DNA from: an uncultured SAR116 cluster alpha proteobacterium
GTDB lineage: Bacteria; Pseudomonadota; Alphaproteobacteria; Puniceispirillales; Puniceispirillaceae
Assembly: GCA_902518965.1 (NCBI GenBank)
Contig: CABYIQ010000005.1
Span: forward strand, 43,041 to 107,040
Length of the DNA: 64,000 nucleotides
Direction of reading: 5' to 3'
Of this stretch, positions 46,521 to 55,871 are shown in pieces (the stretch's first letter is position 1; each line of letters opens with the position of its first letter). A program made the position numbers and the translations under genes. Under the pieces are notes generated by a model, which made no database searches, was not told where the DNA came from, and saw only the letters and a program-made list of their open reading frames with translations.

Positions 46521-47903
46521 TCAATCCTCCGCCAGAGAGGCCAACTCGCCTAATGTGAGAGGGCGAATGGGTGGACGTAATCTATAGTATCCTGCGTCCT
46601 TTTCGGAGATATTATTGTATTCAGCAATCATTTTTTGAATGGTGAGCCCGCACATTCTGCCCTGACATCGACCCATACCAGCACGGCAAAAACTCTTCAA
46701 CTGATTTGGGCCTGCAACGCCTAGGGAGATAGCAGATGAAATATCTGCTTTTTTTAGTGCCTCACATCGACACACTATAGTTTCATCCTCGAAAGGCACC
46801 CGCCATTCTTTCGGGGGGCAAAATAAAATATCCAAAAATGGCCTTGCTGCTACATGCTTGTATCTTTTTAACTTTGAAAGGAAGGTGATAAAAATCGAGG
46901 GTCTGCGGCTATATTGAACAATATGTTTAGCTGCTGTTTTACCTGCCAATATAGCCGCACTCGCGCCTGCTATACCGCTCCCATCACCAGCAACGTAAAT
47001 ACCTTTCAAACTACTTTCGCCATATATATTTGTCTCTGGGTGCCAACAAAGCTGGCGAGGGCACCAATAGTGTTTTAGGCCTGTTGCCATCGTCAAATTG
47101 ACATTTGGGACAACCCCCTGATGAAGGAAGACATGAGATGCGTATAATTTTTTCTTTTCTCCGTACTTATCCAGAAAGCTCACACTCTCAGCGGTAGACT
47201 GACCTGAAATCGAGACACTTCTAACTTCTGAAAAATATTTTGTGTTTTTGCGGATATGTGACCTCCACCGCAAACCCTTTAAAAGAAGGTTCAACTGTAA
47301 AAGCGCTGGTAGAGCCCAAAGATAATGACTCCAAGACAACCGTCCTGGCGCGGTATCAATAACTGCACCTACCTTAAATCCAGCGTTTAAATACTGCCAA
47401 ATCGTTAGATAAAATAATGGCCCCGAGCCCGCAAACACAGCCCCGTCTGCTCCTGAGTTATTTGATTTTAGTAGAGTTTGAGCACCACCTACACTCATTA
47501 CACCTGGTAATGTCCAACCTAGAATTGGCATCGGACGTTCCGTAGCTCCCGTTGATATGAGAATAAAGTTTGCTTCGACTTGGTAAGCTCGGCCTTTCCG
47601 ACTAAAAAATACGTGCTTGTCCTGTGTTATTTGCCAGACGCGACTTTCTGGAAAAAATTCTGCTGATGAGTGCTTAAAGTCTTCAACTTGCTTTTTGCCC
47701 AGCCAGTAGTCTTCTCCTAAAAAGAAAAGCTTATCATTTTTATGATAATTTCGGTCAATTTGTCTGTAGACCTGACCACCTGCTGCCGTCTGGTCATCCA
47801 GAACAAGTACCTTCATATTATTCCTTGAAGCCTCTATTGCGGCCGCCATGCCCGCAGGACCGGCACCTATAACAGCCAAATCATAATGGTGATTTAAATT
47901 CAT
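46521..47903 (-). CDS. Alpha subunit of amino-acid dehydrogenase (FAD/NAD-binding with BFD-like domain)
   Basis: This 460-residue protein has an N-terminal FAD motif (VIGAGPAGMAAAIEA), a second nucleotide-binding stretch (FAGSGPLFYL) and GIYVAGDGSGIAGA. A C-terminal bacterioferritin-associated-ferredoxin-like region carries VCRCEALKK and CRAGMGRCQGRMC. This is the alpha subunit of the HcnB/OoxA/NoxA/LhpF group that works with a 2Fe-2S gamma subunit and a DAO beta subunit. It starts in an overlap with the gamma gene. The whole complex transfers electrons from the amine to the respiratory chain. Confidence 0.92.
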   Translation of the reverse strand: MNLNHHYDLAVIGAGPAGMAAAIEASRNNMKVLVLDDQTAAGGQVYRQIDRNYHKNDKLFFLGEDYWLGKKQVEDFKHSSAEFFPESRVWQITQDKHVFFSRKGRAYQVEANFILISTGATERPMPILGWTLPGVMSVGGAQTLLKSNNSGADGAVFAGSGPLFYLTIWQYLNAGFKVGAVIDTAPGRLSWSHYLWALPALLQLNLLLKGLRWRSHIRKNTKYFSEVRSVSISGQSTAESVSFLDKYGEKKKLYASHVFLHQGVVPNVNLTMATGLKHYWCPRQLCWHPETNIYGESSLKGIYVAGDGSGIAGASAAILAGKTAAKHIVQYSRRPSIFITFLSKLKRYKHVAARPFLDILFCPPKEWRVPFEDETIVCRCEALKKADISSAISLGVAGPNQLKSFCRAGMGRCQGRMCGLTIQKMIAEYNNISEKDAGYYRLRPPIRPLTLGELASLAED

Positions 47904-48193
47904 TCGCCAACCTTATATCTATCTGAAATTGGTAAATAAATTTTAAGACCTTCTGTCGCTTCAATCTGACAGGCCTGCTCATTCTGTCCATCTTCTAGAG
48001 TGACCATACAATCAAAACAGACCCCCATCATGCAATAAGGGCCTCTAGCCTCACCATTTGGCGCAGTGTGAACTGCATAAATATTTTCACGCAGCAAAAC
48101 AGCCGCTACTGTTTCCCCACTCGACGCATTTGTGGGCTTCTCATCTATAAATATAGTGATATCTGTTTTATGACCGTTAATGTGTCGAAACAT
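47900..48193 (-). CDS. 2Fe-2S ferredoxin-like gamma subunit of amino-acid dehydrogenase
   Basis: This 97-residue protein is a plant-type 2Fe-2S ferredoxin domain with the cysteine pattern C-x4-C-x2-C (CMMGVCFDC) followed about 12 residues later by another Cys. It corresponds to HcnA, the LhpE-like gamma subunit and the N-terminal domain of sarcosine oxidase alpha. The ATG at 48193 is preferred; an upstream in-frame start at 48226 would lengthen the overlap with the preceding gene. It lies between the beta and alpha subunit genes. Confidence 0.92.
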   Translation of the reverse strand: MFRHINGHKTDITIFIDEKPTNASSGETVAAVLLRENIYAVHTAPNGEARGPYCMMGVCFDCMVTLEDGQNEQACQIEATEGLKIYLPISDRYKVGE

Positions 48194-49289
48194 CAAAGCG
48201 CCTTTCCGTAAAAGCTTGAAGGCCAACGCCTAAATTTCCCGCCTCAATATCCGCAGCCATATCAAAGCAATGAGCTGCTGCTAGAGTTACACCGCTATGG
48301 CATGTTATTGCAAAGCCGCCCGGACAACTCTCTGATTGGTCATACATAGGATAACCATCGGGTGACATTACTCGAAGGGCTGCCCAGCTACGCAGGACTT
48401 GCTGTTTTTCTAGAATTGGCAGAGTTCTTCTGGCGCGATTTGCAATTTGAGCCATAATGTCGATTGATGAACTTACATCAAAACCTACTTCTTCTTTACT
48501 ATCACCTATCATGATGCTCCCTTCTGCTGTTTGTCTCAACAGTGTCATCGGAACCTCAATAAGCTTATCAATTTTTTGCGTAACTAAAATTTGCCCTTTC
48601 TGCGGCCTTACAGGCTGTTTTAGTCCAATGAGAGGAGCGAGCTTGCGATTGCCCAATCCGGCTGCAAGAACTAAGCAAGGCGCTTGAAATTTTCCTTTTC
48701 TGCTAAACACATCGAAAACACCCTCTCCATGATTGATGTCAAACACTTCTGCATCATGAAGCAATTGACCGTTGCGTTTTAAAAAACAATTGTGAAGACT
48801 TCTCAAAAGATAAAGCGGGTTTACATGGCCATCGTGTGGGCACCAAGAGCCGCCAGCCACATCTGGCCCAAGACCTGGCTGAATCTCAAGTAGGGCTTTT
48901 CTATCAAGCATTTCATATTTGAATTTACCATTTTGATGCGAATAGAGAGTTTCAAGTTGAGCTTTACGAGCTTCAAATTCCTCTTCACTCAAGCAAATGT
49001 GGATCCCTCCATCTTGCTCTAGTGCAAGAGAGCGGTCATTGCGTTCCTGCAACTCATCACGTAATTCAGGCCAAAGTTCTGATGAACGCATTGTCCAATC
49101 TGCATATGCAGGAAACCCTGCACCCTTGCCTTGAACCCAAACGAGGCCGAAATTACCCCTCGCGGCTTTAAAATCTGTGTCTGAGGAGCCCAAGAGAAGA
49201 CAGTCATGTCCACGACGTGCAAGGCCGTATGCGACACTTAGGCCGATCAATCCTCCTCCGACAATAATTGCGTCAAAATTTGTTTTCAC
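48177..49289 (-). CDS. Beta subunit of amino-acid dehydrogenase (FAD, DAO family)
   Basis: This 370-residue protein has the Rossmann motif IIVGGGLIGLSVAYGLARRG at about residues 8-27. It has the FGLVWVQGKG segment and C-terminal ITCHSGVTLAAAHCFDMA characteristic of HcnC, OoxB and D-hydroxyproline dehydrogenase beta subunits. It binds the amine substrate and oxidises it via FAD. Its stop overlaps the gamma gene by 16 bases and its start overlaps the DadA-like gene by four. With the gamma and alpha genes it forms a complete three-subunit enzyme. The actual amine is unknown. Confidence 0.9.
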   Translation of the reverse strand: MKTNFDAIIVGGGLIGLSVAYGLARRGHDCLLLGSSDTDFKAARGNFGLVWVQGKGAGFPAYADWTMRSSELWPELRDELQERNDRSLALEQDGGIHICLSEEEFEARKAQLETLYSHQNGKFKYEMLDRKALLEIQPGLGPDVAGGSWCPHDGHVNPLYLLRSLHNCFLKRNGQLLHDAEVFDINHGEGVFDVFSRKGKFQAPCLVLAAGLGNRKLAPLIGLKQPVRPQKGQILVTQKIDKLIEVPMTLLRQTAEGSIMIGDSKEEVGFDVSSSIDIMAQIANRARRTLPILEKQQVLRSWAALRVMSPDGYPMYDQSESCPGGFAITCHSGVTLAAAHCFDMAADIEAGNLGVGLQAFTERRFDVSTH

Positions 49290-50545
49290 TTGAACCTATC
49301 TATTCTGTAAGGGGACATATCCACGTTAGATTTTTTGTCCATTATACAATCAGCAACAATCTGCCCGGTGTTTGGGGCCTGACCCAATCCGTAATGAGAA
49401 TGCCCAAAGGCTGCGAATAGTCCTTTTAGATTTGGAACGGGCCCAATGCATGGCAAGCTATCAGGAAAAGTGGGGCGCCGCCCCATCCATGGTTCAGCGT
49501 GATCTACGTTAATTGATGGAAACAAATTCTTTAATGCTTTTTTAAAAACAAAAGCGCGGCGATGGTCTGGCTTCGCCTCAATGCCCGCAAATTCTGCTGT
49601 TCCAGCTATGCGAATGCCGCTCTGCATCTGACTTGCAACGCACATATGTTCAACATCCATGACGGAATGATTTATAACTATATTTGGTTTATGGCATAAG
49701 AGATGATAGCCACGCTCAGCCTGCAAGGGCAAAAAATAGCCAAACGGTCTTATTAATGCAGCAGACCAAACACCAGCTGCAAGGACTAATTTGTTAGAAA
49801 AATATTTATTTTCTTCACAATTGGTAGACCAAATATTTTCATCTGTTTGTATAGACTTAACTTCAGATTGTATAAATTGAACACCCAAAGCCTTTGCCTT
49901 TGTCACCAAAGCTTTTCCAATCGCATAAGGATTCAATGCGCGCGCTTGCTCATGTATTAAAATTGCTGCCTCAAATTTTTTGGATATGGCAGGCTCTAGT
50001 TCCTGCAGTTGTTCTGCATTTATTAAGCTAAGAGGCACCTTACGTTTTTTCCTCATTTGCCAGCCAAAATGATCGAAGCTAGCCTGCTCAGCTTTCTTAT
50101 ATGCAAAAATATAATATGAATCTTTTACCAGTTCTAATTCAGAAGTTCCTGAGAGAAGTTCACGGTAATGTGATGGAGAACGATTGCTGAGCACCATCAT
50201 CGCATCGCCAATTCGCTCAACCTTTTCTGCTTTTCCTGCTTGCAGAAATTTGAACGCCCAAGGAAGAAAAGAGGCTAAATAACGTTTTCGGATAAAAATA
50301 GGGCCTTCTGGGTCAATGACCCACCTTGGCAACTTTTTCCACAAACCTGGAACAGATTGAGGTACACAACTCCAAGGTGATATCACACCGGCATTTCCAA
50401 AACTCGCTCCCTCACAGGGTGCCTCTCTATCAACTAAAACTACAGAAAGCCCACGTTCGGCCAATTTGAGCGCGCAACAAACGCCAATTATTCCAGCGCC
50501 AACAATTACAACATCACTTTTCTTCACATTTCGAGAGAAGCCCAT
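49286..50545 (-). CDS. FAD-dependent D-amino-acid dehydrogenase-like protein (DadA type)
   Basis: This 419-residue protein has VIVGAGIIGVCCALKLAERG at about residues 12-31, followed by GASFGNAGVISPWS. It has GRRPTFPDSLPCIGPVP and FAAFGHSHYGLGQAPNTG near the end, all typical of DadA. Such enzymes deaminate D-amino acids oxidatively, feeding electrons to the membrane. It heads the five-gene oxidoreductase operon. The immediate 4-base overlap with the beta subunit suggests joint function. A role in D-amino acid or N-alkylated amino acid breakdown is likely. Confidence 0.92.
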   Translation of the reverse strand: MGFSRNVKKSDVVIVGAGIIGVCCALKLAERGLSVVLVDREAPCEGASFGNAGVISPWSCVPQSVPGLWKKLPRWVIDPEGPIFIRKRYLASFLPWAFKFLQAGKAEKVERIGDAMMVLSNRSPSHYRELLSGTSELELVKDSYYIFAYKKAEQASFDHFGWQMRKKRKVPLSLINAEQLQELEPAISKKFEAAILIHEQARALNPYAIGKALVTKAKALGVQFIQSEVKSIQTDENIWSTNCEENKYFSNKLVLAAGVWSAALIRPFGYFLPLQAERGYHLLCHKPNIVINHSVMDVEHMCVASQMQSGIRIAGTAEFAGIEAKPDHRRAFVFKKALKNLFPSINVDHAEPWMGRRPTFPDSLPCIGPVPNLKGLFAAFGHSHYGLGQAPNTGQIVADCIMDKKSNVDMSPYRIDRFK

Positions 50546-50683
50546 AACCTCTAATCCATTCCAACCCGCGTGGTTTCAACCTTCAACACAAAAATTGCTC
50601 GGGTTGACAAGCTTTTGGGCTACTTCTTTGACCTCTTGCTCTCTGCCCAAAACTTCGAAGTGCAAAAGTAATTTAATAACCTT

Positions 50684-52774
50684 TCAAACTCTTTGTTTAG
50701 TGGGTTGGGAACGCATATATTGAACGATTTGTAAAAAGAGAACTGGGGATGCAAAAATTAATGCGTAAACAGTTGATGTCCAAGAAGGCGCAACTAAGAA
50801 AATACCTGCTAGCCCAAATAACAGGCGACTTGGACCATTCATTGAAACAAGGAAATATCCCGCTACTGAGGCAGACAAAAGAAAAACACCGAGACCACAA
50901 GTGATAACTGTATGAAGAAATTCCTGCCAGGTAAAATAGTCGTCCAGAACAATTAGCATCGCCGGTGAATAAACAAACACCATAGGGACAAGAAGCTTGC
51001 CTATGCCAAGCGAGAAGGCAGAAAGTCCTGTTTTAAATGGATTGGACCCAGCAATACCAGCAGCGGCATAAGCGGATGCGCAAACCGGAGGTGTTATTTC
51101 GGAAATAACTCCATAATAGAGCACGAAAAGATGTGATGCGAGCGGAGGGATGCCCAAATTACCAAGTGCTGGCTGAGCAACAGTCGCGAGCATTACATAA
51201 AGCGCTGTGGTTGGTAGGCCCGCCCCCATCAATATACACGTCACTGCAATCAAAAGCAGGGAAATAAATAAGGTAAGCTGGTCTAATTCAAAATTAATTA
51301 ACGGAATATAAAGCAAGATACTTTGAAGAGATTCGCCCATTCCAAGAGCACTGTTTGTAACCATAAAGCCAAGTCTGAAACCTAAGCCAGTAGCGTTGAC
51401 AACGCCAACAACAATACCGATTGCCGCGCAGACGGCTCCCACTGACAAAGCATACTTAACACCTTGCGATGCTCCAGCGATTAAGTCGCCCAGAGTTATT
51501 CTGTGATTGGGATTAATGAATCCAACCACCAGAACAGCAGTGATTCCCCAGAAAGCAGCCATATGAGGTGAATAGCCAGAAAACAAAACATAAATCAGAA
51601 CAATGAGAGGGATTGCAGTCATCCACCCTCGTTTAAGAACTTCCAAGATTAGCGGTATTTGGTCAGAGGAAAGCCCTTTTAACCCTAACCGCTTTGCTTT
51701 AAAATGCACGATCGACATTACGCCGATGTAATGCATAGCAGCGGGAATTGCTGCAGCAATCACGACAGTACTGTAAGGTATCTCCAAAAATTCTGCTAAA
51801 ACAAATGCAGCAGCACCCATGATTGGAGGAGTGATTTGCCCACCAGCACTTGCAGCAGCCTCAACACCTCCAGCAAAATGCCCTGGATAACCGCTCTTTT
51901 TCATATTGGGGATAGTAAGTGAGCCAGTGGATACAGTATTTGCTATTGATGAGCCTGATATTGTTCCAAATAGGGCTGAAGAGACAACTGATACCTTCGC
52001 CAAGCCACCTGTATAACGGCCTGCAGCTACAGTAGCTAAATCAACAAAAAATTGACCCAAACCTATACGCTGAGCAAGGACACCAAACAAAACAAAGTGG
52101 AAAACAACAGTTGAAACAATCCAAAGGGTAACACCGTAGATGCCCAAGTCTGGGAAATACATGTTATTGACGAACAATGACCAACTCAAACCTGGGTGCT
52201 TCAGTATTTGGATGGGTATGTAAGGGCCTAAAACAGCATAACCGATGAAAATAGAAATTATAATTGGAACCACAATACCAATCGTTCTGCGAACAGCTTC
52301 TAAAAGAACGATGATAAGTAAAGTGCCAAAAACCACATCTATTGGTAGAGGTACGCCCATACGGAGAACTTGTTCTGGAATTGAATAACTTAACCCAAGA
52401 AATTCAAAATCTAAGCCATACCAGGTGACCCCAACATAAAGAGAGGCGGCTACCCCAATGATGATGAAGATCCAGTCATAAACTGGTACACCAGATAACT
52501 TCCCGTTCGACCCAGTTTTTTCGGCCGTGTAATTTCTTTTTTTTAATGCAGGGAAGGAAATAAATATTAAAATTATGACACCAGACATGTGTGCGCCCAT
52601 GTGCCAAAAATCTACCGGCACACCAATACCAGCAGTCACATAATGATAAAGTGCGAAGAAAACACTAAAAAAAAGAACGAATTTAGCTAACCAAGAGCCA
52701 ATGGGGCGTGTTTGCAGTGAATCATCATATTTACTCTCGAGAGAAAGAGCTCTCTCTAGACTAAATTTTTCCAT
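50684..52774 (-). CDS. TRAP transporter fused permease, TAXI type
   Basis: This 696-residue protein is the fused DctQ-DctM permease of a TAXI-type TRAP system. The N-terminal third has about six hydrophobic segments (Q-like and linker) and the remainder carries the DctM repeats, with VSSALFGTISGSSIANTVSTG and SAGGQITPPIMGAAAF in one half. LMGAGLPTTALYVMLATVAQPAL and VISEITPPVCASAYAAAG are in the other. It probably carries a small organic acid or amino acid driven by a cation gradient. It follows the TAXI binding protein with a strong terminator hairpin in between, and precedes the oxidoreductase operon by 138 bases. Confidence 0.94.
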   Translation of the reverse strand: MEKFSLERALSLESKYDDSLQTRPIGSWLAKFVLFFSVFFALYHYVTAGIGVPVDFWHMGAHMSGVIILIFISFPALKKRNYTAEKTGSNGKLSGVPVYDWIFIIIGVAASLYVGVTWYGLDFEFLGLSYSIPEQVLRMGVPLPIDVVFGTLLIIVLLEAVRRTIGIVVPIIISIFIGYAVLGPYIPIQILKHPGLSWSLFVNNMYFPDLGIYGVTLWIVSTVVFHFVLFGVLAQRIGLGQFFVDLATVAAGRYTGGLAKVSVVSSALFGTISGSSIANTVSTGSLTIPNMKKSGYPGHFAGGVEAAASAGGQITPPIMGAAAFVLAEFLEIPYSTVVIAAAIPAAMHYIGVMSIVHFKAKRLGLKGLSSDQIPLILEVLKRGWMTAIPLIVLIYVLFSGYSPHMAAFWGITAVLVVGFINPNHRITLGDLIAGASQGVKYALSVGAVCAAIGIVVGVVNATGLGFRLGFMVTNSALGMGESLQSILLYIPLINFELDQLTLFISLLLIAVTCILMGAGLPTTALYVMLATVAQPALGNLGIPPLASHLFVLYYGVISEITPPVCASAYAAAGIAGSNPFKTGLSAFSLGIGKLLVPMVFVYSPAMLIVLDDYFTWQEFLHTVITCGLGVFLLSASVAGYFLVSMNGPSRLLFGLAGIFLVAPSWTSTVYALIFASPVLFLQIVQYMRSQPTKQRV

Positions 52775-52795
52775 TTACACCCCCTAAAGCTAAAA

Positions 52796-52821
52796 AGGGC
52801 GATGCATAAATGCACCGCCCT
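52796..52821 (-). terminator. Strong intrinsic terminator between binding protein and permease
   Basis: A 12-bp stem with one mismatch (arms AGGGCGGTGCAT and ATGCATCGCCCT on the minus strand) has a two-base loop and is followed by a TTTTT run. It lies 10 bases after the TAXI binding protein stop and 22 bases before the permease start. It should let most transcripts end after the binding protein, giving more binding protein than permease. Confidence 0.8.
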
Positions 52822-52831
52822 AATAAGTGAT

Positions 52832-53824
52832 TTACATCAAGCCCGCTTCTTTGTAGAAACGCTCTGCCCCAGGGTGCAGAGGTATCAACACTCCCTTGAG
52901 TGCAGTAGATGGCTGGATAGCCTTACCTTTAGGATGACCTTTATCTAGAAGCTTGCGTGTGTTTTTGTTCCACAACGCTTTGGTGATTTCATAAATTAGG
53001 TCTTCAGGCTGATCTATTGAAGTGATAAGTTGTCCGTTAACGGCAACTGTATTCACATCGTAGCCAATATTTTCATAAACGCCTGTTTCAATCACATCCT
53101 GAACATAATAAGGGATTATCTTGTTGATAGCTTTTTGCTCGTCTGAAGAGAAGCTATATAAATCAAAGCCCTTCGTTGAACCTAGCTGGATCAGAGCTGA
53201 CAAGGGTGTGCCTGCTGCATAAAAGAATGCATCGATTTGACCGTCAGCAAGACGCTGAGCACTTTGACCTACGTTTAGCTCATATTCATCAGCCTTAATG
53301 TTGTAATGCTTGAGTATCATGCGAACAGAGACTTGCGTTCCTGATCCAGCTGCTGCAACACCAACTTTCATTCCATTCAGATCTTTAAGGCTATTTAGCT
53401 TGGTGCCTTTTTTGAGAACCAAATGCATACTTTCAGGATAAAGATTTGCAATTACACGAATCTTGTCCTTCTTGTTGTTCACAAATTTACCTTCACCATT
53501 GTAGCTCTGAACAACTGTTTGTGCTCCTGCTAAACCTGCATCCAGCGAACCTTCCTGAATTGCATTAGCGTTGAAGACTGAGGCTGTCGTAGAAACTGCA
53601 ATCGCTACCAAACCTGGGACTCCGCAGCTACCACCTTTGTCACAAGGACGCGAGCCTGGCGGGTTTGAAATAGCATTAGCAATCAATCCACCAATTGGAT
53701 AATAGGTGCCACCTGTTCCACCTGTACCAATTTTGAAGAATTTCATTTCCTGCGCTGTGGCAACACCAGCAAACGCAAAACTTGCTACAACAAAGGTAGC
53801 TATTGCTTTCATCCATCTACTCAT
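52832..53824 (-). CDS. TAXI-family TRAP solute-binding protein
   Basis: This 330-residue periplasmic protein has a signal peptide (ending FAGVATAQE at about residue 25) followed by the TAXI signature GTGGTGGTYYPIGGLIANAI. The TAXI fold binds small acids such as glutamate or other amino acids. The mid-region GSGTQVSVRMILKHYNI contains a conserved ligand-contact arginine. It starts 30 bases before the beginning of the LysR intergenic region, on the opposite strand, with GAGGAAGAT upstream. It is likely the most highly expressed gene of the locus. Confidence 0.95.
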   Translation of the reverse strand: MSRWMKAIATFVVASFAFAGVATAQEMKFFKIGTGGTGGTYYPIGGLIANAISNPPGSRPCDKGGSCGVPGLVAIAVSTTASVFNANAIQEGSLDAGLAGAQTVVQSYNGEGKFVNNKKDKIRVIANLYPESMHLVLKKGTKLNSLKDLNGMKVGVAAAGSGTQVSVRMILKHYNIKADEYELNVGQSAQRLADGQIDAFFYAAGTPLSALIQLGSTKGFDLYSFSSDEQKAINKIIPYYVQDVIETGVYENIGYDVNTVAVNGQLITSIDQPEDLIYEITKALWNKNTRKLLDKGHPKGKAIQPSTALKGVLIPLHPGAERFYKEAGLM

Positions 53825-53924
53825 ATCTTCCTCCTAAACTTTGGGATTAAATTTAATTACCCCGTGATTTTTTTGAATGAAAAGTAGACAACCGAACGAC
53901 TATTTAAACAAATTATAAAAACTG

Positions 53925-53956
53925 TTATAATTATAAGAAATACTTATAGTTATAAC
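53925..53956. promoter_or_regulatory. Inverted repeat in the LysR/TAXI intergenic region
   Basis: Two 14-base arms, GTTATAATTATAAG and CTTATAGTTATAAC, are inverted and separated by the four bases AATA, with 13 of 14 positions pairing. It lies about 40 bases before the LysR start and about 100 bases before the TAXI binding protein start. LysR-type proteins usually bind such AT-rich dyads between divergent genes, so it is the probable operator of the local regulator. Confidence 0.6.
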
Positions 53957-53995
53957 CCCATCAATGGCTTTAATTTTATAGTTTTGGAGATTAGC

Positions 53996-54949
53996 GTGCT
54001 CAAGTTATGGCACCTTGCAGTAATTAGAGAAGTGATAAATACAGGCTCAATTTCCAAAGCAGCTCAGGCTTTAGGTCGGTCTCAACCAGCATTAAGCCTA
54101 GTGATTGCTGATGCAGAAACACAAATCGGCTACAAATTATTCAAACGTCTAAATGGTCGCCTCCAACCAGTTCCTGAAGCAAAATATTTTTTGGAACGCG
54201 CCGAAGAAATACTTGAAAAAATGAGGAGTCTTGAACAATTCATGTTTCAAAACTCGAATCAATCTTTTCAAATTCGAATTGCCTGCATGCCAGTCTTATC
54301 AGAAATATTCCTGCCAAACATTATAGCTGACTTCGCAAAAGAGAATAAAGAGGCTCAGTTCTACCTTAAAACTCAATCATCTGAGCGAGTACGCGAGAGC
54401 ATAGCCTCGCAACAATTCGACGTAGGATTTGCAGAAAATCCAGAAAGTTCGGAACTTTATTTAAGTAAGGATTTTTCGCTACGGACGATGATAGCGCTCC
54501 CAGACGGCCACCCACTCTCTAAGCATAAATCGCTCACACCAAACGATTTAGACGGCGTTCCACTTTGTACCTTTTTGCCGGAACATTCCCTAACCATCAA
54601 ATTAAGGGCAGCCTTTGAAAGCGTCGATGCAAAGCTGAATACTCCATTTTCTCTACAAAATTCTTCGGCACAATATGCAATTGTCGAAAATGGGCTTGCT
54701 GCAGGTTTCATGAGCTTGCTTAGTGTATGGTTGTATCAGCAAAATTCAGAAAGAAGCTCCGAAAAAAAAATCATATTCCGACCTTTTTTGCCACTAATAC
54801 ATCAAAATATCAGCCTAATTATCCCGAAACATCGTTCCCTTCCTCAAATTAGCCAATTATTTGCAGAAAAATTGGAAGGTTCAGTGCGCAACATAATCAA
54901 TTTAACAAACTCGGAATTTCAACTTGGCGAGGCTGAGGAATTAAGCTGA
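53996..54949 (+). CDS. LysR-family transcriptional regulator
   Basis: This 317-residue regulator has an N-terminal helix-turn-helix (about 1-60: LWHLAVIREVINTGSISKAA and LGRSQPALSLVI) and a substrate-binding C-domain. The GTG at 53996 is chosen because GGAG lies six bases upstream; a TTG at 53984 would place the start before that site. It diverges from the TAXI operon and its 3' end overlaps the ureohydrolase stop region by 31 bases in convergent orientation. It probably activates the transporter and oxidoreductase genes in response to their substrate. Confidence 0.93.
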   Translation: MLKLWHLAVIREVINTGSISKAAQALGRSQPALSLVIADAETQIGYKLFKRLNGRLQPVPEAKYFLERAEEILEKMRSLEQFMFQNSNQSFQIRIACMPVLSEIFLPNIIADFAKENKEAQFYLKTQSSERVRESIASQQFDVGFAENPESSELYLSKDFSLRTMIALPDGHPLSKHKSLTPNDLDGVPLCTFLPEHSLTIKLRAAFESVDAKLNTPFSLQNSSAQYAIVENGLAAGFMSLLSVWLYQQNSERSSEKKIIFRPFLPLIHQNISLIIPKHRSLPQISQLFAEKLEGSVRNIINLTNSEFQLGEAEELS

Positions 54950-55869
54950 AGCATGAGTAATTTCAGTATGAGTCGACCGGCAGTGATCATCGAAATTTGA
55001 TTAAGGTCATTTTGTGGAGCTAACTCAACTAAGTTTAAACCCACGACATTACCTTTTTTAGTTAACCCTTCAAATAATTCGACTAATTCCCACCAGACGA
55101 TTCCACCAGGAGCTAGAGCTATCGTGCCAGGAATAACTGATGGGTCTAGCCCATCAACATCCAAAGACACAAAAAATTGTCCACCAACTGGCAAGTCGTC
55201 AATTACTGACTTCATCCCATTGGAGTGAATTTTTTGGGCGCTATGAATTTTTGATCCCCACTTTTTAGCTTGTTCGAGATCTGTTTTTCTAGAACTCCCA
55301 AATGACCTGATCCCAACCTGGTGAATTGCAGATATATGATCCAACTCAGATGCGCGGCGCATAGGACTAGAATAACCATCCTTTTCGCCAAATCTCTCAT
55401 CTCGCCAATCAAGATGGGCATCGATCTGAATAATCGTAATATCGTTTAAGCCATCAAGCCCCCTGATGACAGGGTTTGTAATGCCATCATCCCCTCCAAT
55501 TGAGACAGGCATTACACCCTTTTTTATGGCGTAACGCACAGCTCTTTCTGCATCATCATAATGCCGCTGTATATCGTTTTCTATAAGTGGAACATTGCCT
55601 CCATCAAAAATTTTAAATTGGGAAACAGAATTCTTCCCTGACATATCTGTATCAATAACCTCGTGGTCGATTAGAATACGTGAAGAGGCTGCTCGAAAAG
55701 CATTTGGGGCGCGTGATTGATCGTTAGGAAACTGAGAAATTTGGTATGGCTTACCGTAAGGCACTCCAAATATTACAGCTTGCGCGTCAAGTTCCTTCCA
55801 ATCTGTAACAATAGGTAAATTGACAAAACTGCACGGAGTTGGTGGTTCAGTTTTTAATATTTCTTTCAT
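54919..55869 (-). CDS. Arginase/agmatinase-family ureohydrolase with an altered metal ligand
   Basis: This 316-residue enzyme belongs to the binuclear-manganese ureohydrolases that cleave guanidino compounds to urea. Metal ligands Asp150, His152 and Asp154 (DAHLDW) and Asp237, Asp239 (SLDVDGLDP) are present. However, the first motif is GGDDG at 125-129 instead of GGDHS, so Asp128 replaces the usual His. The SRAPNAFR loop is agmatinase-like. The gene is coupled by two bases to the downstream desulfhydrase-family enzyme (in transcription order the latter is upstream). The substrate may be arginine, a guanidino acid or a non-guanidino amide. Confidence 0.85.
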   Translation of the reverse strand: MKEILKTEPPTPCSFVNLPIVTDWKELDAQAVIFGVPYGKPYQISQFPNDQSRAPNAFRAASSRILIDHEVIDTDMSGKNSVSQFKIFDGGNVPLIENDIQRHYDDAERAVRYAIKKGVMPVSIGGDDGITNPVIRGLDGLNDITIIQIDAHLDWRDERFGEKDGYSSPMRRASELDHISAIHQVGIRSFGSSRKTDLEQAKKWGSKIHSAQKIHSNGMKSVIDDLPVGGQFFVSLDVDGLDPSVIPGTIALAPGGIVWWELVELFEGLTKKGNVVGLNLVELAPQNDLNQISMITAGRLILKLLMLQLNSSASPS

Positions 55870-55871
55870 CT

